The notes under the pieces were generated by a model. That model was not told the origin of the DNA and did no database searches. It saw only the letters and a program-made list of their open reading frames with translations. This document shows positions 18,201-27,568 of a stretch of DNA of 64,000 nucleotides, one piece after another. The stretch comes from Bacteroidales bacterium (GTDB lineage Bacteria; Bacteroidota; Bacteroidia; Bacteroidales; UBA932). The stretch covers positions 87,074-151,073 of the forward strand of contig SUYP01000002.1 of assembly GCA_015060395.1 (NCBI GenBank), given 5' to 3'. Within the stretch, counting starts at the first letter, position 1. The number at the start of each line of letters is the position of its first letter. The position numbers were made by a program, and so were the translations under genes.

Positions 18201-20726
18201 CAAGCAACGGCATATATCCCTGCCGCCAAGGGAGGCCGTGCGCTTGTCAGCATCGAGAACGGAAGGACCGTCATATCCAGGACCTGGGTGCAGACAAAGG
18301 AGGAAGGTGACACGCCTTTCCGATTCACCGTCACCAAGGATATGGCTCCTAACTTCTACATTCATATAACCCTCCTGCAGCCTCACAAGCAGACAGCCAA
18401 CGACCTGCCTATCAGGATGTACGGAGTGCAGCCTGTGACCGTAAGCAACAAGGCATCGGCACTTCATCCAGTCATAGAGGCTCCTGAGGTCATACGTCCG
18501 CAGGAATCTTTCAAGATAAAGATCAAGGAAAAGAACGGCAGGGCGATGACCTACACCCTTGCGATTGTGGACGAAGGACTTCTGGACATCACAGGATTCA
18601 AGACTCCTGACCCTTGGAAGGCTATGTATGCAAGAGAAGCCCTCGGCATAAGGACCTGGGACATCTACGACGATGTGGCCGGAGCATTCGGCGGAAACTT
18701 CCCGGCAATGTTCAGCATCGGAGGTGACGAATATATGATCAAAGGCGACAAGAGGGACAACAGATTCAACCCTGTCGTGAAATTCCTCGGTCCTTTCAAG
18801 TGCAACGGAAGCGCCACACACACCATCACCCTCCCGATGTACGTCGGTTCGGTGCGCATAATGGTGATTGCAGGGCAGGACGGAGCATACGGATCGGCAG
18901 AGAAGGCCGTGCCGGTACGCTCCCCTCTTATGATCCTCCCGACAGCTCCGCGCGTACTGGGCATCGGTGAGACCGTGGCCCTGCCTGTCAATGTATTCGC
19001 TATGGAAAAAGACGTCAGGAACGTCAAGCTGACAATCAGCGCTGAAGGCCCTGTCAGGATCACATCCGAAGCAGTGCAGAACATTGAGTTCCAGGAAGTT
19101 GGGGACAAACTAGCAAGATTCACCATACAGTCTGAAGGAGAGGGCGCCGTCAAGCTGACCGTCAAGGCCGAGGCCCAGGGCTTCAAGGCTCAGGAAACCA
19201 TACATCTCGAAAGCCGCAACCCTGATCCTGGCAGACTCAGAATAGAAAGAAAAGTCATCAACGCAGGTGAAGAGGCTGTCTTCAGATGGGACAAGGGCGA
19301 TGGTCTCAGCTTCGAATGGGCAAGAGCAGAAGCTGCAGGCTTCCCGGCAATCGACTTCAACGGTCTGTTCAGCTATGTTTACGGCTACAGACACAACTGC
19401 ACCGAACAGCTCAGCGCCAGAGGCATCAGCCTGCTCAACATTATGGATATGCTCGACGAAACCAACAGGCAGAAGGCTAAGGCTATGGTAGAATCGATCC
19501 TTCAGCAGCTCTACTCAAGGCAGCTTCCGGACGGAGGATTCAGATACTGGCCGGGCTCTCGCTCCGCTGACGGCTGGGTGACTTCAATGGCGGGGCATTT
19601 TATGACAGAAGCCGCCGCTAACGGATACAGCGTCAGCAAGAGCGTCCTGAACAGCTGGAAGAAATACCAGAACAAGGCTGTCAAGGAATACAGACATACA
19701 GGCAGATATGACCACAACGACCTCGGTCAGGCCTACAGGCTCTACACCCTTGCCCTGGCAGGAAGCCCGGACAACGGAGCTATGAACCGCCTGAGAGAAA
19801 GCATCTCCTGCTCCGACCAGGCGAAATGGATGCTTGCCTCGGCATACGCCCTGAGCGGCAAGAAGAGCATAGCCTCCCAGATGATATCCGGCACATCATC
19901 CGACATCTCCAGCTATCCTGAGACCGACAACACATACGGATCGGCCACCCGCGACAAGGCGATTGCCCTCGAAGCCTTCATCCTCGCCGACGACATCACA
20001 AAGGCTATGGATATCGCCGAGGAAACAGCCGCCGACCTCAATGCTGCCGGCTTCACGACCCAGACTGCCGCATTCGCAGCCATTGCTATGAACAGGCTCA
20101 ACAAGAAGATCAGCGACAAGTCAATAGACATCGACATCATCCAGAACGAGACCTTCAAGGCCAGGAGCGCCAAGGCTTCAGCATCCTGGGATCTGGACGC
20201 AGCACAGGGCAACGTGACGATAAGGAACAACGCTGACGAGCCTATATACATCAGCGTCTCGTCATACGGCAGGCCTGCATACGGAACGGAAATGCCGGCC
20301 GAGGCTTCAGGACTTATGCTGCAGGTGACATACAAGGACTTATCAGGCAATGTCATTTCTCCATACAGCATAGCTCAGGGAACAGATTTCATCGCAGAAA
20401 TGACGGTTGCAAACACCTCGTCCGTCAACGACTGCCGCGACCTGGCACTGACTATGGCCATACCTTCAGGATGGGAGATATTCAACGAAAGGCTCTTCGG
20501 CGGGGCTGCGGAAGCCGAGGAGGCGTCATACGCATACAACGACATACGCGACGACAGCACCTCATATTATTTCGACCTCCCGAAGGGACACCGCAAGACC
20601 TTCCGCACAAGACTCACTGCCGTATATGAAGGAACATATATCCTTCCGTCGGTCAAGTGCGAGGCTATGTACGACAACAAGACATTTGCATACACAGCTT
20701 CCGGGCATACATCCGTGACAAGATAG
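15222..20726 (+). CDS. Alpha-2-macroglobulin family lipoprotein with thioester
   Basis: The 1834-residue protein carries a lipoprotein signal (Cys24 in LSSTSC) and the bacterial alpha-2-macroglobulin layout: MG-type domains through residue about 1000, an MG2-like segment (GLKGFVYGERGVWRPGDTLHLTLII), a bait-like zone, and the thioester motif CTEQ at about residue 1393 (HNCTEQLSARG) in the alpha-alpha barrel domain. Such proteins trap proteases in the periplasm by covalent capture. It is somewhat longer than E. coli YfhM (1653). pbpC starts one base after its stop, the classic pairing in which the penicillin-binding protein is thought to repair the cell wall while the inhibitor protects against invading proteases. 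Confidence 0.92.
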   Translation: MTRILRLFNAALISAIICLSSTSCKENKRQTNDPSTEFATYIKAYTGNLINAGTPVKVEFTTQPGNPDITDLFSFSPSIKGETRWTSATTVEFIPDEGAMKPGKSYKAVLALHKIYDIKDSGLKEFRFGFVTAAREARISVEGVTLTEAQSGSASVKGHLALSEPLEKEKAQQMLSVHYPAGKAEIALEGEGTSYTFTVTGLEQAASDRDLEIRLDGKKAGFSSESRQTVVIPGTGEFKVLGARIMEGEDPYVEIRFSEPLDPTADYTGFFTLIGAGRQHIDIQDNIVKVYFERIEGEETAILVSAGTKSINANKTGSDWSYNFGASSPKPAVEVPLEGTILPDAASLTIPFRAVNLAAVDLSIIRIYEDNVLMFLQDNTLSSGSQIRRSGRLAYRKTIRLDSDRDKDLSKWQNFSVDLSGIIKHEPGAIYRVRISFKQEYSLYGKDAASILADNAMISLTSGDLTEKDMAVWDAPFPYYYESAYDWSRYDWKDRDNPMTPSYYMESERFPEFNLLSSNIGIIAKSADSGHFWVNVNDILTTAPMAGVKVSAYNFQLQKVGSAETDGEGSAKMKVSGKPFVIVAEKGRTRSYLKVTDGNENSLSRFDTGGKKLEKGLKGFVYGERGVWRPGDTLHLTLIIDDIEKRIPANHPATVEIYTPQGQFYSKKVCSENINGFYRFDIATAADDPTGTWNAYFKIGGATFHKGLPVETIKPNRLKISTDIRTGILVGGEPAFVEIASSWLTGPAAAGLKATAEMSLRPQSGTFKGFEGYTFRNPSAEFSSKAQQIFDITLDAQGKARMNVTMPAAANAPGMLTADIVTRVTEPGGDISITSQSMPFSPFKGYVGIKMPQTENWYETDTYHDFNIATVDMHGKRISGHNIEYVIYKVGWNWWWDSDGASFDSYVNSSNAKVHTSARYVSGARDEIVRFRLDYPDWGRFYLYVKDLDSGHSTGTFFTVDWPMWRGRADRTDPEAITMLTFTTDKKEYEVGEQATAYIPAAKGGRALVSIENGRTVISRTWVQTKEEGDTPFRFTVTKDMAPNFYIHITLLQPHKQTANDLPIRMYGVQPVTVSNKASALHPVIEAPEVIRPQESFKIKIKEKNGRAMTYTLAIVDEGLLDITGFKTPDPWKAMYAREALGIRTWDIYDDVAGAFGGNFPAMFSIGGDEYMIKGDKRDNRFNPVVKFLGPFKCNGSATHTITLPMYVGSVRIMVIAGQDGAYGSAEKAVPVRSPLMILPTAPRVLGIGETVALPVNVFAMEKDVRNVKLTISAEGPVRITSEAVQNIEFQEVGDKLARFTIQSEGEGAVKLTVKAEAQGFKAQETIHLESRNPDPGRLRIERKVINAGEEAVFRWDKGDGLSFEWARAEAAGFPAIDFNGLFSYVYGYRHNCTEQLSARGISLLNIMDMLDETNRQKAKAMVESILQQLYSRQLPDGGFRYWPGSRSADGWVTSMAGHFMTEAAANGYSVSKSVLNSWKKYQNKAVKEYRHTGRYDHNDLGQAYRLYTLALAGSPDNGAMNRLRESISCSDQAKWMLASAYALSGKKSIASQMISGTSSDISSYPETDNTYGSATRDKAIALEAFILADDITKAMDIAEETAADLNAAGFTTQTAAFAAIAMNRLNKKISDKSIDIDIIQNETFKARSAKASASWDLDAAQGNVTIRNNADEPIYISVSSYGRPAYGTEMPAEASGLMLQVTYKDLSGNVISPYSIAQGTDFIAEMTVANTSSVNDCRDLALTMAIPSGWEIFNERLFGGAAEAEEASYAYNDIRDDSTSYYFDLPKGHRKTFRTRLTAVYEGTYILPSVKCEAMYDNKTFAYTASGHTSVTR

Positions 20727-20727
20727 G

Positions 20728-23037
20728 ATGACGCTCAGGTCTGTCATAGAGTATATCAAGGCCCACAGGATCAAGACATTATGTCTGACGGTCCTGTGCG
20801 TCTTGTCTGCAGCCTATATCTTCTGTCTGCCGGCCGACCTGTTCGAAGGCACCAGCTTTTCCACAGTGGTAACCAGCCGGGAAGGAGAGCTGCTGGGAGC
20901 AAGGATTGCCGATGACGGGCAGTGGCGTTTCCCTCCGTCGGACACGGTGCCGGAAAGATTATCCCGATGCCTCATCGAGTTCGAAGACAGATATTTCCGT
21001 CTCCATCCCGGAGTCAATCCCGTATCCGCAGTACGCGCATTGAAGGAAAACATCCGGTCAGGAAGGATAGTCAGCGGAGCCAGCACCATCACGATGCAGG
21101 TGATCAGGATGTCGCGAGGGAAGGAAAGGAACATAAGGCAGAAACTGACGGAAGCAGTCCTTGCGACAAGACTCGAGCTCAGGTGCAGCAAGGACGAGAT
21201 TCTGGCCTTATATGCAGGCCACGCCCCCTTCGGAGGCAATGTCGTGGGTCTCGAAGCGGCATCCTGGAGATATTTCGGAAGATCGCCGGAAGACCTGTCC
21301 TGGGGAGAGGCGGCCGCCCTTGCCGTGCTCCCGAACGCTCCGGCAGCCATACACCCCGGCAGGAACAGGGATGCGCTCAAAGCCAAGAGAGACCGGCTTC
21401 TGAAGAAACTTTACGACAGGGGACATATAGACTCCACGACCTTCGTCCTGTCACAGGAGGAGCCCCTGCCGGACGCTCCCCTTCCGCTGCCTGACTATGC
21501 ATTCCACACCGTTCAGAACATACACCGCACAGCTCCGGGGAAGAGAACAGCTACAGACATAGACTTCAGCCTTCAGAACGATGTCGAGCAGATCGTGGAA
21601 CGGTGGAATGCCGATTTCCAGTCGAAAGGGATCAAGGACCTGGCCGCCGTCATAATCGACGTCCGCACCGGCAGGACCGTAGCATACGTCGGAAACGCAT
21701 CCCCGGAATCCGGCCGTCCCGGCAGCAAGGTGGACATAGCATCATCCCCTCGCAGCACCGGAAGCGTACTGAAACCTATTCTCTACTGCGCACTTATGCA
21801 GGAGGGAACGATACTTCCATATACCCTTCTTCCCGATATACCGGTGAATATCAACGGATTCTCCCCGCAGAACTTCGACCAGAAGTTCGCCGGCGCCGTA
21901 CCGGCCTCCGAGGCTCTCGCACGAAGTCTCAACGTCCCTTCCGTATTTATGCTCCGCAAATACGGAGTGCCGAGATTCAAGGAACTTCTCATCCGCAGCG
22001 GTATGACGACCCTGACCAGAGACGCATCCCACTACGGACTGTCCCTCATCCTCGGAGGTGCCGAAGGAAGGCTTGACGATATGACCAGGATGTATGCGGC
22101 AATGAGTGCATTCTATCAGGACAGCACATTCTCCGGATGGGACAGGAAGCCAGAGGACTGGCCCCTGACCGACCGTATGGCCCTGCATTACACCTTTGAC
22201 GCCCTGAAGGAGGTCAACCGTCCGGACGAAATGGACTGGAGGATGATCTCATCGGTGAGGAAGGTGGCCTGGAAGACCGGCACAAGCTATGGATTCAGAG
22301 ACGGCTGGGCAATAGGAGTGACCCCGGACTATGCTGTCGGCGTATGGGCAGGGAATGCATACGGAGAAGGCAGCCCGGGACTTACGGGAGCCAGAACTGC
22401 CGGGCCGGTAATGTTCGACATATTCAATCTTCTGGACAGCGGGGAATGGTTCGGATTCCCTCTCTACAACGACTGGATCGAGGCAGAAGTATGCACTGCC
22501 TCCGGACATCTGAAGGGCATACACTGTACGGAATGCGATACGCTCTATCTGCCTAAAAACGCTCTCAGAAGCGATTCCTGCCCATATCACCGTGTAGTCA
22601 GCATCACCGAAGACGGGCGCTGGCGCACGAACACTCCGGAAGCCGGCACCAGGCTTCAGACAATGTTCCTCCTTCCTCCTGGAATGGAATGGTTCTACCG
22701 CCGTCATCATCCCGAATATACTCCCCTGCCTCCTTTGAAGCCGGGCGGCAATACAGGCGAGGGATATTCCCCGATGGAATTCATATATCCTGAAAACGGC
22801 AGCGAGATAAGCATACCGAGGATGCTGGACGGTTCGCCGGGAGAAATAGTGTTCAACCTTGCCCACAGCAATCCCGAGACGGAAGTGTTCTGGCATCTCG
22901 ACCAGAACTTCATCAGCAGCACCAGACATCTCCACCAGCTCTCTGTAAGGCCGGAAGACGGTTTCCATACTATGACAGCTGTGGATGAAGAAGGATATAC
23001 AGTGTCGGTTTCTTTCACCACGCGCTTTTCTTTATGA
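20728..23037 (+). CDS. pbpC: Penicillin-binding protein 1C, bifunctional glycosyltransferase/transpeptidase
   Basis: The 769-residue protein has an N-terminal membrane anchor, a GT51 glycosyltransferase domain (EFEDRYFRLHPGVNP; GASTITMQV), a transpeptidase domain with SxxK at Ser346 (STGSVLKP), an SLN motif and KTGT (WKTGTSYGFRDGW), and the C-terminal BiPBP_C module from about residue 680 that is specific to PBP1C. It polymerises and cross-links peptidoglycan on the outside of the inner membrane. It directly follows the alpha-2-macroglobulin gene with a one-base gap, so the pair is co-expressed. Confidence 0.95.
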   Translation: MTLRSVIEYIKAHRIKTLCLTVLCVLSAAYIFCLPADLFEGTSFSTVVTSREGELLGARIADDGQWRFPPSDTVPERLSRCLIEFEDRYFRLHPGVNPVSAVRALKENIRSGRIVSGASTITMQVIRMSRGKERNIRQKLTEAVLATRLELRCSKDEILALYAGHAPFGGNVVGLEAASWRYFGRSPEDLSWGEAAALAVLPNAPAAIHPGRNRDALKAKRDRLLKKLYDRGHIDSTTFVLSQEEPLPDAPLPLPDYAFHTVQNIHRTAPGKRTATDIDFSLQNDVEQIVERWNADFQSKGIKDLAAVIIDVRTGRTVAYVGNASPESGRPGSKVDIASSPRSTGSVLKPILYCALMQEGTILPYTLLPDIPVNINGFSPQNFDQKFAGAVPASEALARSLNVPSVFMLRKYGVPRFKELLIRSGMTTLTRDASHYGLSLILGGAEGRLDDMTRMYAAMSAFYQDSTFSGWDRKPEDWPLTDRMALHYTFDALKEVNRPDEMDWRMISSVRKVAWKTGTSYGFRDGWAIGVTPDYAVGVWAGNAYGEGSPGLTGARTAGPVMFDIFNLLDSGEWFGFPLYNDWIEAEVCTASGHLKGIHCTECDTLYLPKNALRSDSCPYHRVVSITEDGRWRTNTPEAGTRLQTMFLLPPGMEWFYRRHHPEYTPLPPLKPGGNTGEGYSPMEFIYPENGSEISIPRMLDGSPGEIVFNLAHSNPETEVFWHLDQNFISSTRHLHQLSVRPEDGFHTMTAVDEEGYTVSVSFTTRFSL

Positions 23038-23047
23038 TTTTTTGTGA

Positions 23048-23055
23048 TAACTTTG
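23048..23055 (+). promoter_or_regulatory. -7 element upstream of the DUF819 gene
   Basis: TAACTTTG matches TAnnTTTG 23 bases before the DUF819 start codon. No exact TTTG lies 19-20 bases upstream (CTTT is closest), so support is moderate. Confidence 0.45.
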
Positions 23056-23078
23056 TCATTGTCTGAAACCTTTACGCT

Positions 23079-24245
23079 ATGCATATACTGAACATCATCC
23101 TGCTGGCAGCGAGCTTCTGCCTGATTCCCGCAGGAGTCCTATGGCTCTGCCGCCGTCTGCCCTGGCTCGGCAAGATAGGCCCGGTCTTCACCTTATATAT
23201 CATCGGCATCATCATCGGCAACATCGGCCTGATGCCCGGACAGATGCCTCTGGTGCAGGATATACTGTCGAACGCGATGGTACCCCTTGCCATACCTCTG
23301 ATGCTCTTCGGATGCACTTTCAAGCTCAGCGGGGCACGCTCGCAGCTGCTTGCACTCATCACGGGAATGATTTCCGTGGCGACGGCAGTAATCATAGGCT
23401 ATCTGATCTTCGGGAAAGACCTTCCGGAAGGAGCCAAGATCGGCGGAATGCTCACGGGCGTATATACCGGAGGCACGATCAACCTCGCCGCACTCAAGAC
23501 TATGCTCGGAGTGGATGAAGAGACATATATCCTTGTCAATTCCTACGACATTCTGGTCAGCTTCCTCTACCTCTCGTTCCTGCTGGCATTCGGCATAAAG
23601 CTGTTCAGGAAATTCCTTCCGAACCAGTCCGGAGCCTATTCGAAGGAAGACGAAGCCGCCATACAGAAGGAAATGGACAGGAATTCCGAGAATCCTTACA
23701 AGGGGCTGTTCACAAAGAAGGGGATGATTCAGGCCGGAAAGCTGCTCGGGCTCACCCTCCTGATTGTCGGCCTGTCAGCCGGAGTGGCTCTTCTGCTTCC
23801 GGAATCTATGTTTATGACCGTGTTCATCCTGCTTCTCACCACTTCCGGCATAGCCTGTTCGTTCATCAGACCGGTGAGGGAAATGAAGCAGAGCTACGAC
23901 ATCGGAATGTATTTCATCTACATATTCTGCATCACAGTGGCCTCTATGGCCGATCTAAGCAAGCTCGACCTGGCCGGAGGCCTCGGCCTTATGGGCTATC
24001 TGCTCGTCGCCGTATTCGGCTCGCTGATGCTCCAGGTGATATTCGCAAAGATATTCAGGATAGACTCGGATATGATGGTCATCGCATCCGTGACCTATAT
24101 AAACTCACCGCCTTTCGTACCTATGATGGCGGCCGCTATGAAGAACAAGGACGTGCTCATCCCCGGCCTTACGATAGGTGTCATCGGATATGCCGCAGGA
24201 AACTACCTCGGCTTCCTTATGTCCCAGCTGCTGGGACTTCTTTAG
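23079..24245 (+). CDS. DUF819 family membrane protein
   Basis: The 388-residue protein is strongly hydrophobic with about ten or eleven predicted membrane segments and matches the DUF819 family (YjcL-like), seen in GVYTGGTINLAALKTMLG and the C-terminal TYINSPPFVPMMAAA pattern. The family resembles secondary transporters with an internal repeat, but no substrate is established to my knowledge. The gene starts 41 bases after pbpC with its own -7 element and converges with the RNA methyltransferase gene, 7 bases apart. Confidence 0.82.
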   Translation: MHILNIILLAASFCLIPAGVLWLCRRLPWLGKIGPVFTLYIIGIIIGNIGLMPGQMPLVQDILSNAMVPLAIPLMLFGCTFKLSGARSQLLALITGMISVATAVIIGYLIFGKDLPEGAKIGGMLTGVYTGGTINLAALKTMLGVDEETYILVNSYDILVSFLYLSFLLAFGIKLFRKFLPNQSGAYSKEDEAAIQKEMDRNSENPYKGLFTKKGMIQAGKLLGLTLLIVGLSAGVALLLPESMFMTVFILLLTTSGIACSFIRPVREMKQSYDIGMYFIYIFCITVASMADLSKLDLAGGLGLMGYLLVAVFGSLMLQVIFAKIFRIDSDMMVIASVTYINSPPFVPMMAAAMKNKDVLIPGLTIGVIGYAAGNYLGFLMSQLLGLL

Positions 24246-24252
24246 AAACTGT

Positions 24253-24783
24253 TTAAGAAAAGAGGCGAAAGTGCCAGAGGATCACGCCCACGCTTACGGA
24301 GACATTCAGGGAGTGCTTTGTGCCGAACTGAGGGATCTCCAGGCACATATCGGCTGCATCTACGACATCCTGCCGCACTCCGGCCACCTCATTTCCGAAC
24401 ACCACGGCATATCTTCGCCCCGGCTCGGGACGGAACTTGTCCAGCATCACCGAACCCACCGTCTGTTCGGCGCAGACGACAGTATATCCAGCCTCTTTCA
24501 GACGACGTACCGCATCCATCGTATCATCCGTATGCTCCCACTCCACGCTGTCCTCCGCTCCGAGGGCTGATTTGTGGATTTCGGCCGAAGGGGGAACGGC
24601 ACAGATTCCGCAAAGCCACACCTTGTCGATCTTGAATGAATCTGCAGTGCGGAAGGCAGACCCGACATTATGGGCGCTGCGGATATTGTCCAGGACTACA
24701 ACAATGCCTGAATCAGGCAGTTCCTTATATTCTTCAGCAGAGACCCTGCCGAGTTCGATGTTCAAAAGTTTGCGGTTTGCCAT
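24253..24783 (-). CDS. SpoU/TrmH family RNA 2'-O-methyltransferase
   Basis: The 176-residue protein starting MANRKLLNIELGRV has the SPOUT motifs: motif 1 VVVLDNIRSAHNVGSAFRTAD, motif 2 YAVVFGNEVAGV and motif 3 CLEIPQFGTKHSLNVSVSVGV, which together form the SAM-binding knot. It methylates a ribose in tRNA or rRNA; the target cannot be told from sequence. It is the short form without an extra RNA-binding domain. The ORF track extends it to 24936, but the extra 51 residues lie across the divergent promoter region and overlap glyA, so the ATG at 24783 is preferred. Confidence 0.88.
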   Translation of the reverse strand: MANRKLLNIELGRVSAEEYKELPDSGIVVVLDNIRSAHNVGSAFRTADSFKIDKVWLCGICAVPPSAEIHKSALGAEDSVEWEHTDDTMDAVRRLKEAGYTVVCAEQTVGSVMLDKFRPEPGRRYAVVFGNEVAGVRQDVVDAADMCLEIPQFGTKHSLNVSVSVGVILWHFRLFS

Positions 24784-24806
24784 AGAAATCCAAAAAGTTT
24801 TCAACA

Positions 24807-24841
24807 CAAAGGTAGTAAAAATAAAAAAATGAGTATTTTTG
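24807..24841. promoter_or_regulatory. Divergent -7 elements between trmH-like gene and glyA
   Basis: The 79-bp gap holds TATTTTTG (24834-24841, plus strand, for glyA) and TACCTTTG (24814-24807, minus strand, for the methyltransferase). Each lies about 20 bases from its start codon, so leaders are short. Clear -33 TTTG boxes are not seen. Confidence 0.55.
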
Positions 24842-24862
24842 TATCCGCTTAAAACCAGAAAT

Positions 24863-26191
24863 ATGAAACAGGATCTACAGATTTTCAATCTCATCAAGAA
24901 GGAAGAGGACAGACAGACCTCCGGAATCGAGCTCATCGCTTCGGAAAACTATGTAAGCGAGCAGGTGCTGACAGCTCTTGGCTCCATCTGCACTAACAAA
25001 TATGCAGAGGGCTATCCTGGAGCAAGATATTACGGAGGATGTGAGGTTGTCGATCAGATCGAGCAGCTCGCAATCGACCGTCTCTGTGAAATATATGAAG
25101 CAGAATATGCCAATGTGCAGCCTCACTCGGGAGCACAGGCAAATATGGCCGTTATGATGGCCTGCCTCAAGCCGGGCGAGACATTTATGGGTCTTGACCT
25201 TGCACACGGAGGACACCTTACCCACGGTTCTCCTGTAAATATGTCCGGCATTCTCTACAACGCCGTCGCATACGGCCTCAGCGAGGCTACAGGTATGATC
25301 GATTACGACCAGATGGAGCAGAGAGCCCTCGAGTTCAAGCCGAAGCTCATCATCGGAGGTGCATCGGCATATTCAAGGGAATGGGACTATGCACGTATGC
25401 GCGAGATCGCAGACAAGGTAGGAGCCATCCTCTGGATCGATATGGCCCACACAGCGGGACTCATCGCAGCCGGTCTCCTCAGCAATCCTGTGAAATATGC
25501 ACATATTGTGACATCGACCACTCACAAGACCCTCCGCGGACCTCGCGGCGGTATCATCCTCCTGGGAAAGGACTTCGACAATCCTTGGGGCCTCAAGACT
25601 CCTAAGGGAGTGGTGAAGAAGATGTCCCAGATCCTCAATTCAAGCGTATTCCCAGGCGTTCAGGGCGGTCCGCTCGAGCACTGCATCGCAGCAAAGGCAG
25701 TTTCGTTCTACGAAGCTCTCCAGCCTGAATTCAAGGAATATCAGAAGCAGGTCGTCGCTAATGCCCAGGCAATGGCAGAAGCCTTTGCATCAAGAGGTTA
25801 TAAGATCGTTTCAGGCGGTACAGACAATCACCTTATGCTCATTGACCTCCGCACCAAGTTCCCTGAACTCACAGGAAAGGTGGCAGAGAAGGAGCTCGGA
25901 AAGGCAGACATCACCGTCAACAAGAATATGGTTCCGTTCGACTCACGCACTCCGTTCCAGACTTCCGGCATCCGTGTAGGTACTCCGGCAATCACATCAC
26001 GCGGATTCGTTGAGAAGGATATGGAATTCATCGTAAAGCTCATCGACCAGGTGCTCGCCAATGCAGTCGCCAACCTCGACCTCATCGCAGGCAAGACAGA
26101 GGAAGGACGAGAAGCATACGAAGCTGTCATCGAGAAGGTGAAGAAGCAGGTACGTATGAAGACCAACGGAATGCCTCTGAACAGATACTAG
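24863..26191 (+). CDS. glyA: Serine hydroxymethyltransferase
   Basis: The 442-residue PLP enzyme interconverts serine and glycine and charges tetrahydrofolate with a one-carbon unit. Visible signatures are [21 protein letters not shown], the PLP lysine region [15 protein letters not shown], and [17 protein letters not shown]. The ORF track start is a TTG at 24839 that lies inside the promoter; the ATG at 24863 ([18 protein letters not shown]) is the conserved start. Its 3' end is one base from the convergent M23 peptidase gene, leaving no room for a terminator outside coding sequence. Confidence 0.97.
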   Translation: MKQDLQIFNLIKKEEDRQTSGIELIASENYVSEQVLTALGSICTNKYAEGYPGARYYGGCEVVDQIEQLAIDRLCEIYEAEYANVQPHSGAQANMAVMMACLKPGETFMGLDLAHGGHLTHGSPVNMSGILYNAVAYGLSEATGMIDYDQMEQRALEFKPKLIIGGASAYSREWDYARMREIADKVGAILWIDMAHTAGLIAAGLLSNPVKYAHIVTSTTHKTLRGPRGGIILLGKDFDNPWGLKTPKGVVKKMSQILNSSVFPGVQGGPLEHCIAAKAVSFYEALQPEFKEYQKQVVANAQAMAEAFASRGYKIVSGGTDNHLMLIDLRTKFPELTGKVAEKELGKADITVNKNMVPFDSRTPFQTSGIRVGTPAITSRGFVEKDMEFIVKLIDQVLANAVANLDLIAGKTEEGREAYEAVIEKVKKQVRMKTNGMPLNRY

Positions 26192-26192
26192 A

Positions 26193-27446
26193 TCAGAGAT
26201 TTTCAAGCAACTGAAGCATAACCTTGCGTGCCTGGATCGTATCGATCCGGGCACGACATTTTTGTGCCTGTTCCTCGAATGCGGCACGATGCTCCTCACG
26301 GAGAGGCTCTGCCGGAGGAGAGTCCATCTTGAGCGGGTTGATAGGAGTGCCGTTCTTCCACACACGGAAGTCAAGATGAGGGCCGGTAGAACGGCCTGTA
26401 GAGCCCACATATCCGATCACCTCTCCCTGACGCACACGCTGTCCGGCCTTCAGGCCCTTAGCATACTTCGAAAGATGGAGATAGGCGGTGGAATACACCG
26501 AATTATGTCTGATCCTGACGGTATTTCCGCCGGCTCCTTCATATTTGACGCTCGTCACCACACCGTCACCTATGGTCATCACCGGAGTGCCCTTAGGAGC
26601 CGCATAATCGACTCCGGTATGAGGCTGCACCCTGCGCGTTACCGGATGCCTTCTGGCGTATGAGAAGCCGGAGCTTATGCGGGAATACTGCAGAGGAGCC
26701 TTCAGGAAGGCCTTACGCATACTCTCTCCCTTGTCGTTCCACCAGATATTTCCGCTGTCACGCTGGTTATACATAATCATAGGAAGATCCTCGCCACCGT
26801 GCGAGAAGACGGCATATCTCACCGTATCGACAGCCAGAACTTCCCCGTCACACATCTTCTCGTCATACAGGACTCTGAAGCGGTCCCCTTTCTGAAGGCC
26901 GAAGAAGTCGATTGTCCAGGCATAGATGTCCGAAAGACTGAGGATCAGCAAAGGAGAGACATCGGCTGCAAGCATATCGTTCCACAGCGAAGTGTTGATG
27001 GTGACATCCGCATAGCGGCTCTCCACCGTCACAGGCTTCGTATAGACCCAGGCCTCATACGGAGGACGGCATCTGAACACGATGCTGCTGGCCCTGTCCC
27101 TCTCATATACAAGATATTCAAGCGAAGAGGAACTATAGGCCTTATAGGAATTTCCCACCCTCAAGGTCTTGACATCAAAGACAGAATCGCAGGCCATAGT
27201 AAGGTCGTAAGCATCCTTCTGACTCATACCGAGTTCGGCAAGAAGGGTCGAAAAGAACTGTCCGCTGCGCACCTTTCCTTCCTTCACGTCCAATGAATCA
27301 GGGCAGAAGCCCAGCACCTGAGAAGCAGAATCCGCTGCCGCAGTCACCTGTCCCTCATCAGCGGCGACATCCTTTTCATCCGAAGAACCGCAGGAAGCCG
27401 CAAAGAGACAACATATTGATAATAAAACACTTATATTTCTTCTCAT
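26193..27446 (-). CDS. M23 family peptidase lipoprotein
   Basis: The 417-residue product starts MRRNISVLLSICCLFAASC, a lipoprotein signal peptide; the ATG at 27470 in the ORF track would precede it with 8 residues and is less likely. A helical and OpcA/LysM-like middle region is followed by a C-terminal LytM domain: HTGVDYAAPKGTPV, AYLHLSKYAKGLKAGQRV, GEVIGYVGSTGRSTGPHLDFRVW. The first His and Asp zinc ligands are present, but the usual HxH reads HLD, so the last histidine ligand is replaced by aspartate. It probably acts on peptidoglycan cross-links in the periplasm, or is a regulatory homologue if zinc is not held. Convergent with glyA. Confidence 0.85.
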   Translation of the reverse strand: MRRNISVLLSICCLFAASCGSSDEKDVAADEGQVTAAADSASQVLGFCPDSLDVKEGKVRSGQFFSTLLAELGMSQKDAYDLTMACDSVFDVKTLRVGNSYKAYSSSSLEYLVYERDRASSIVFRCRPPYEAWVYTKPVTVESRYADVTINTSLWNDMLAADVSPLLILSLSDIYAWTIDFFGLQKGDRFRVLYDEKMCDGEVLAVDTVRYAVFSHGGEDLPMIMYNQRDSGNIWWNDKGESMRKAFLKAPLQYSRISSGFSYARRHPVTRRVQPHTGVDYAAPKGTPVMTIGDGVVTSVKYEGAGGNTVRIRHNSVYSTAYLHLSKYAKGLKAGQRVRQGEVIGYVGSTGRSTGPHLDFRVWKNGTPINPLKMDSPPAEPLREEHRAAFEEQAQKCRARIDTIQARKVMLQLLENL

Positions 27447-27500
27447 AATCTCAGTCAAATAGCATCGCAAAGTTATGAATTTTAAGAAAAAACAAAAAGG

Positions 27501-27532
27501 ATTGGTTTAGATAAATATTTTGTCTAACTTGC
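27501..27532 (+). promoter_or_regulatory. Probable promoter of the Gfo/Idh/MocA oxidoreductase gene
   Basis: ATTG (27501-27504) and TAACTTGC (27525-27532) are 20 bases apart, a near match to TTTG and TAnnTTTG, and sit 36 bases before the ATG. Confidence 0.4.
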
Positions 27533-27568
27533 GGAATTGTCTGAAACTAACTACATAAACATACAACT

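Noticed and set aside
17934-18821. 295-codon minus-strand ORF inside the alpha-2-macroglobulin gene
   Set aside because: Shadow frame of a well-supported gene.
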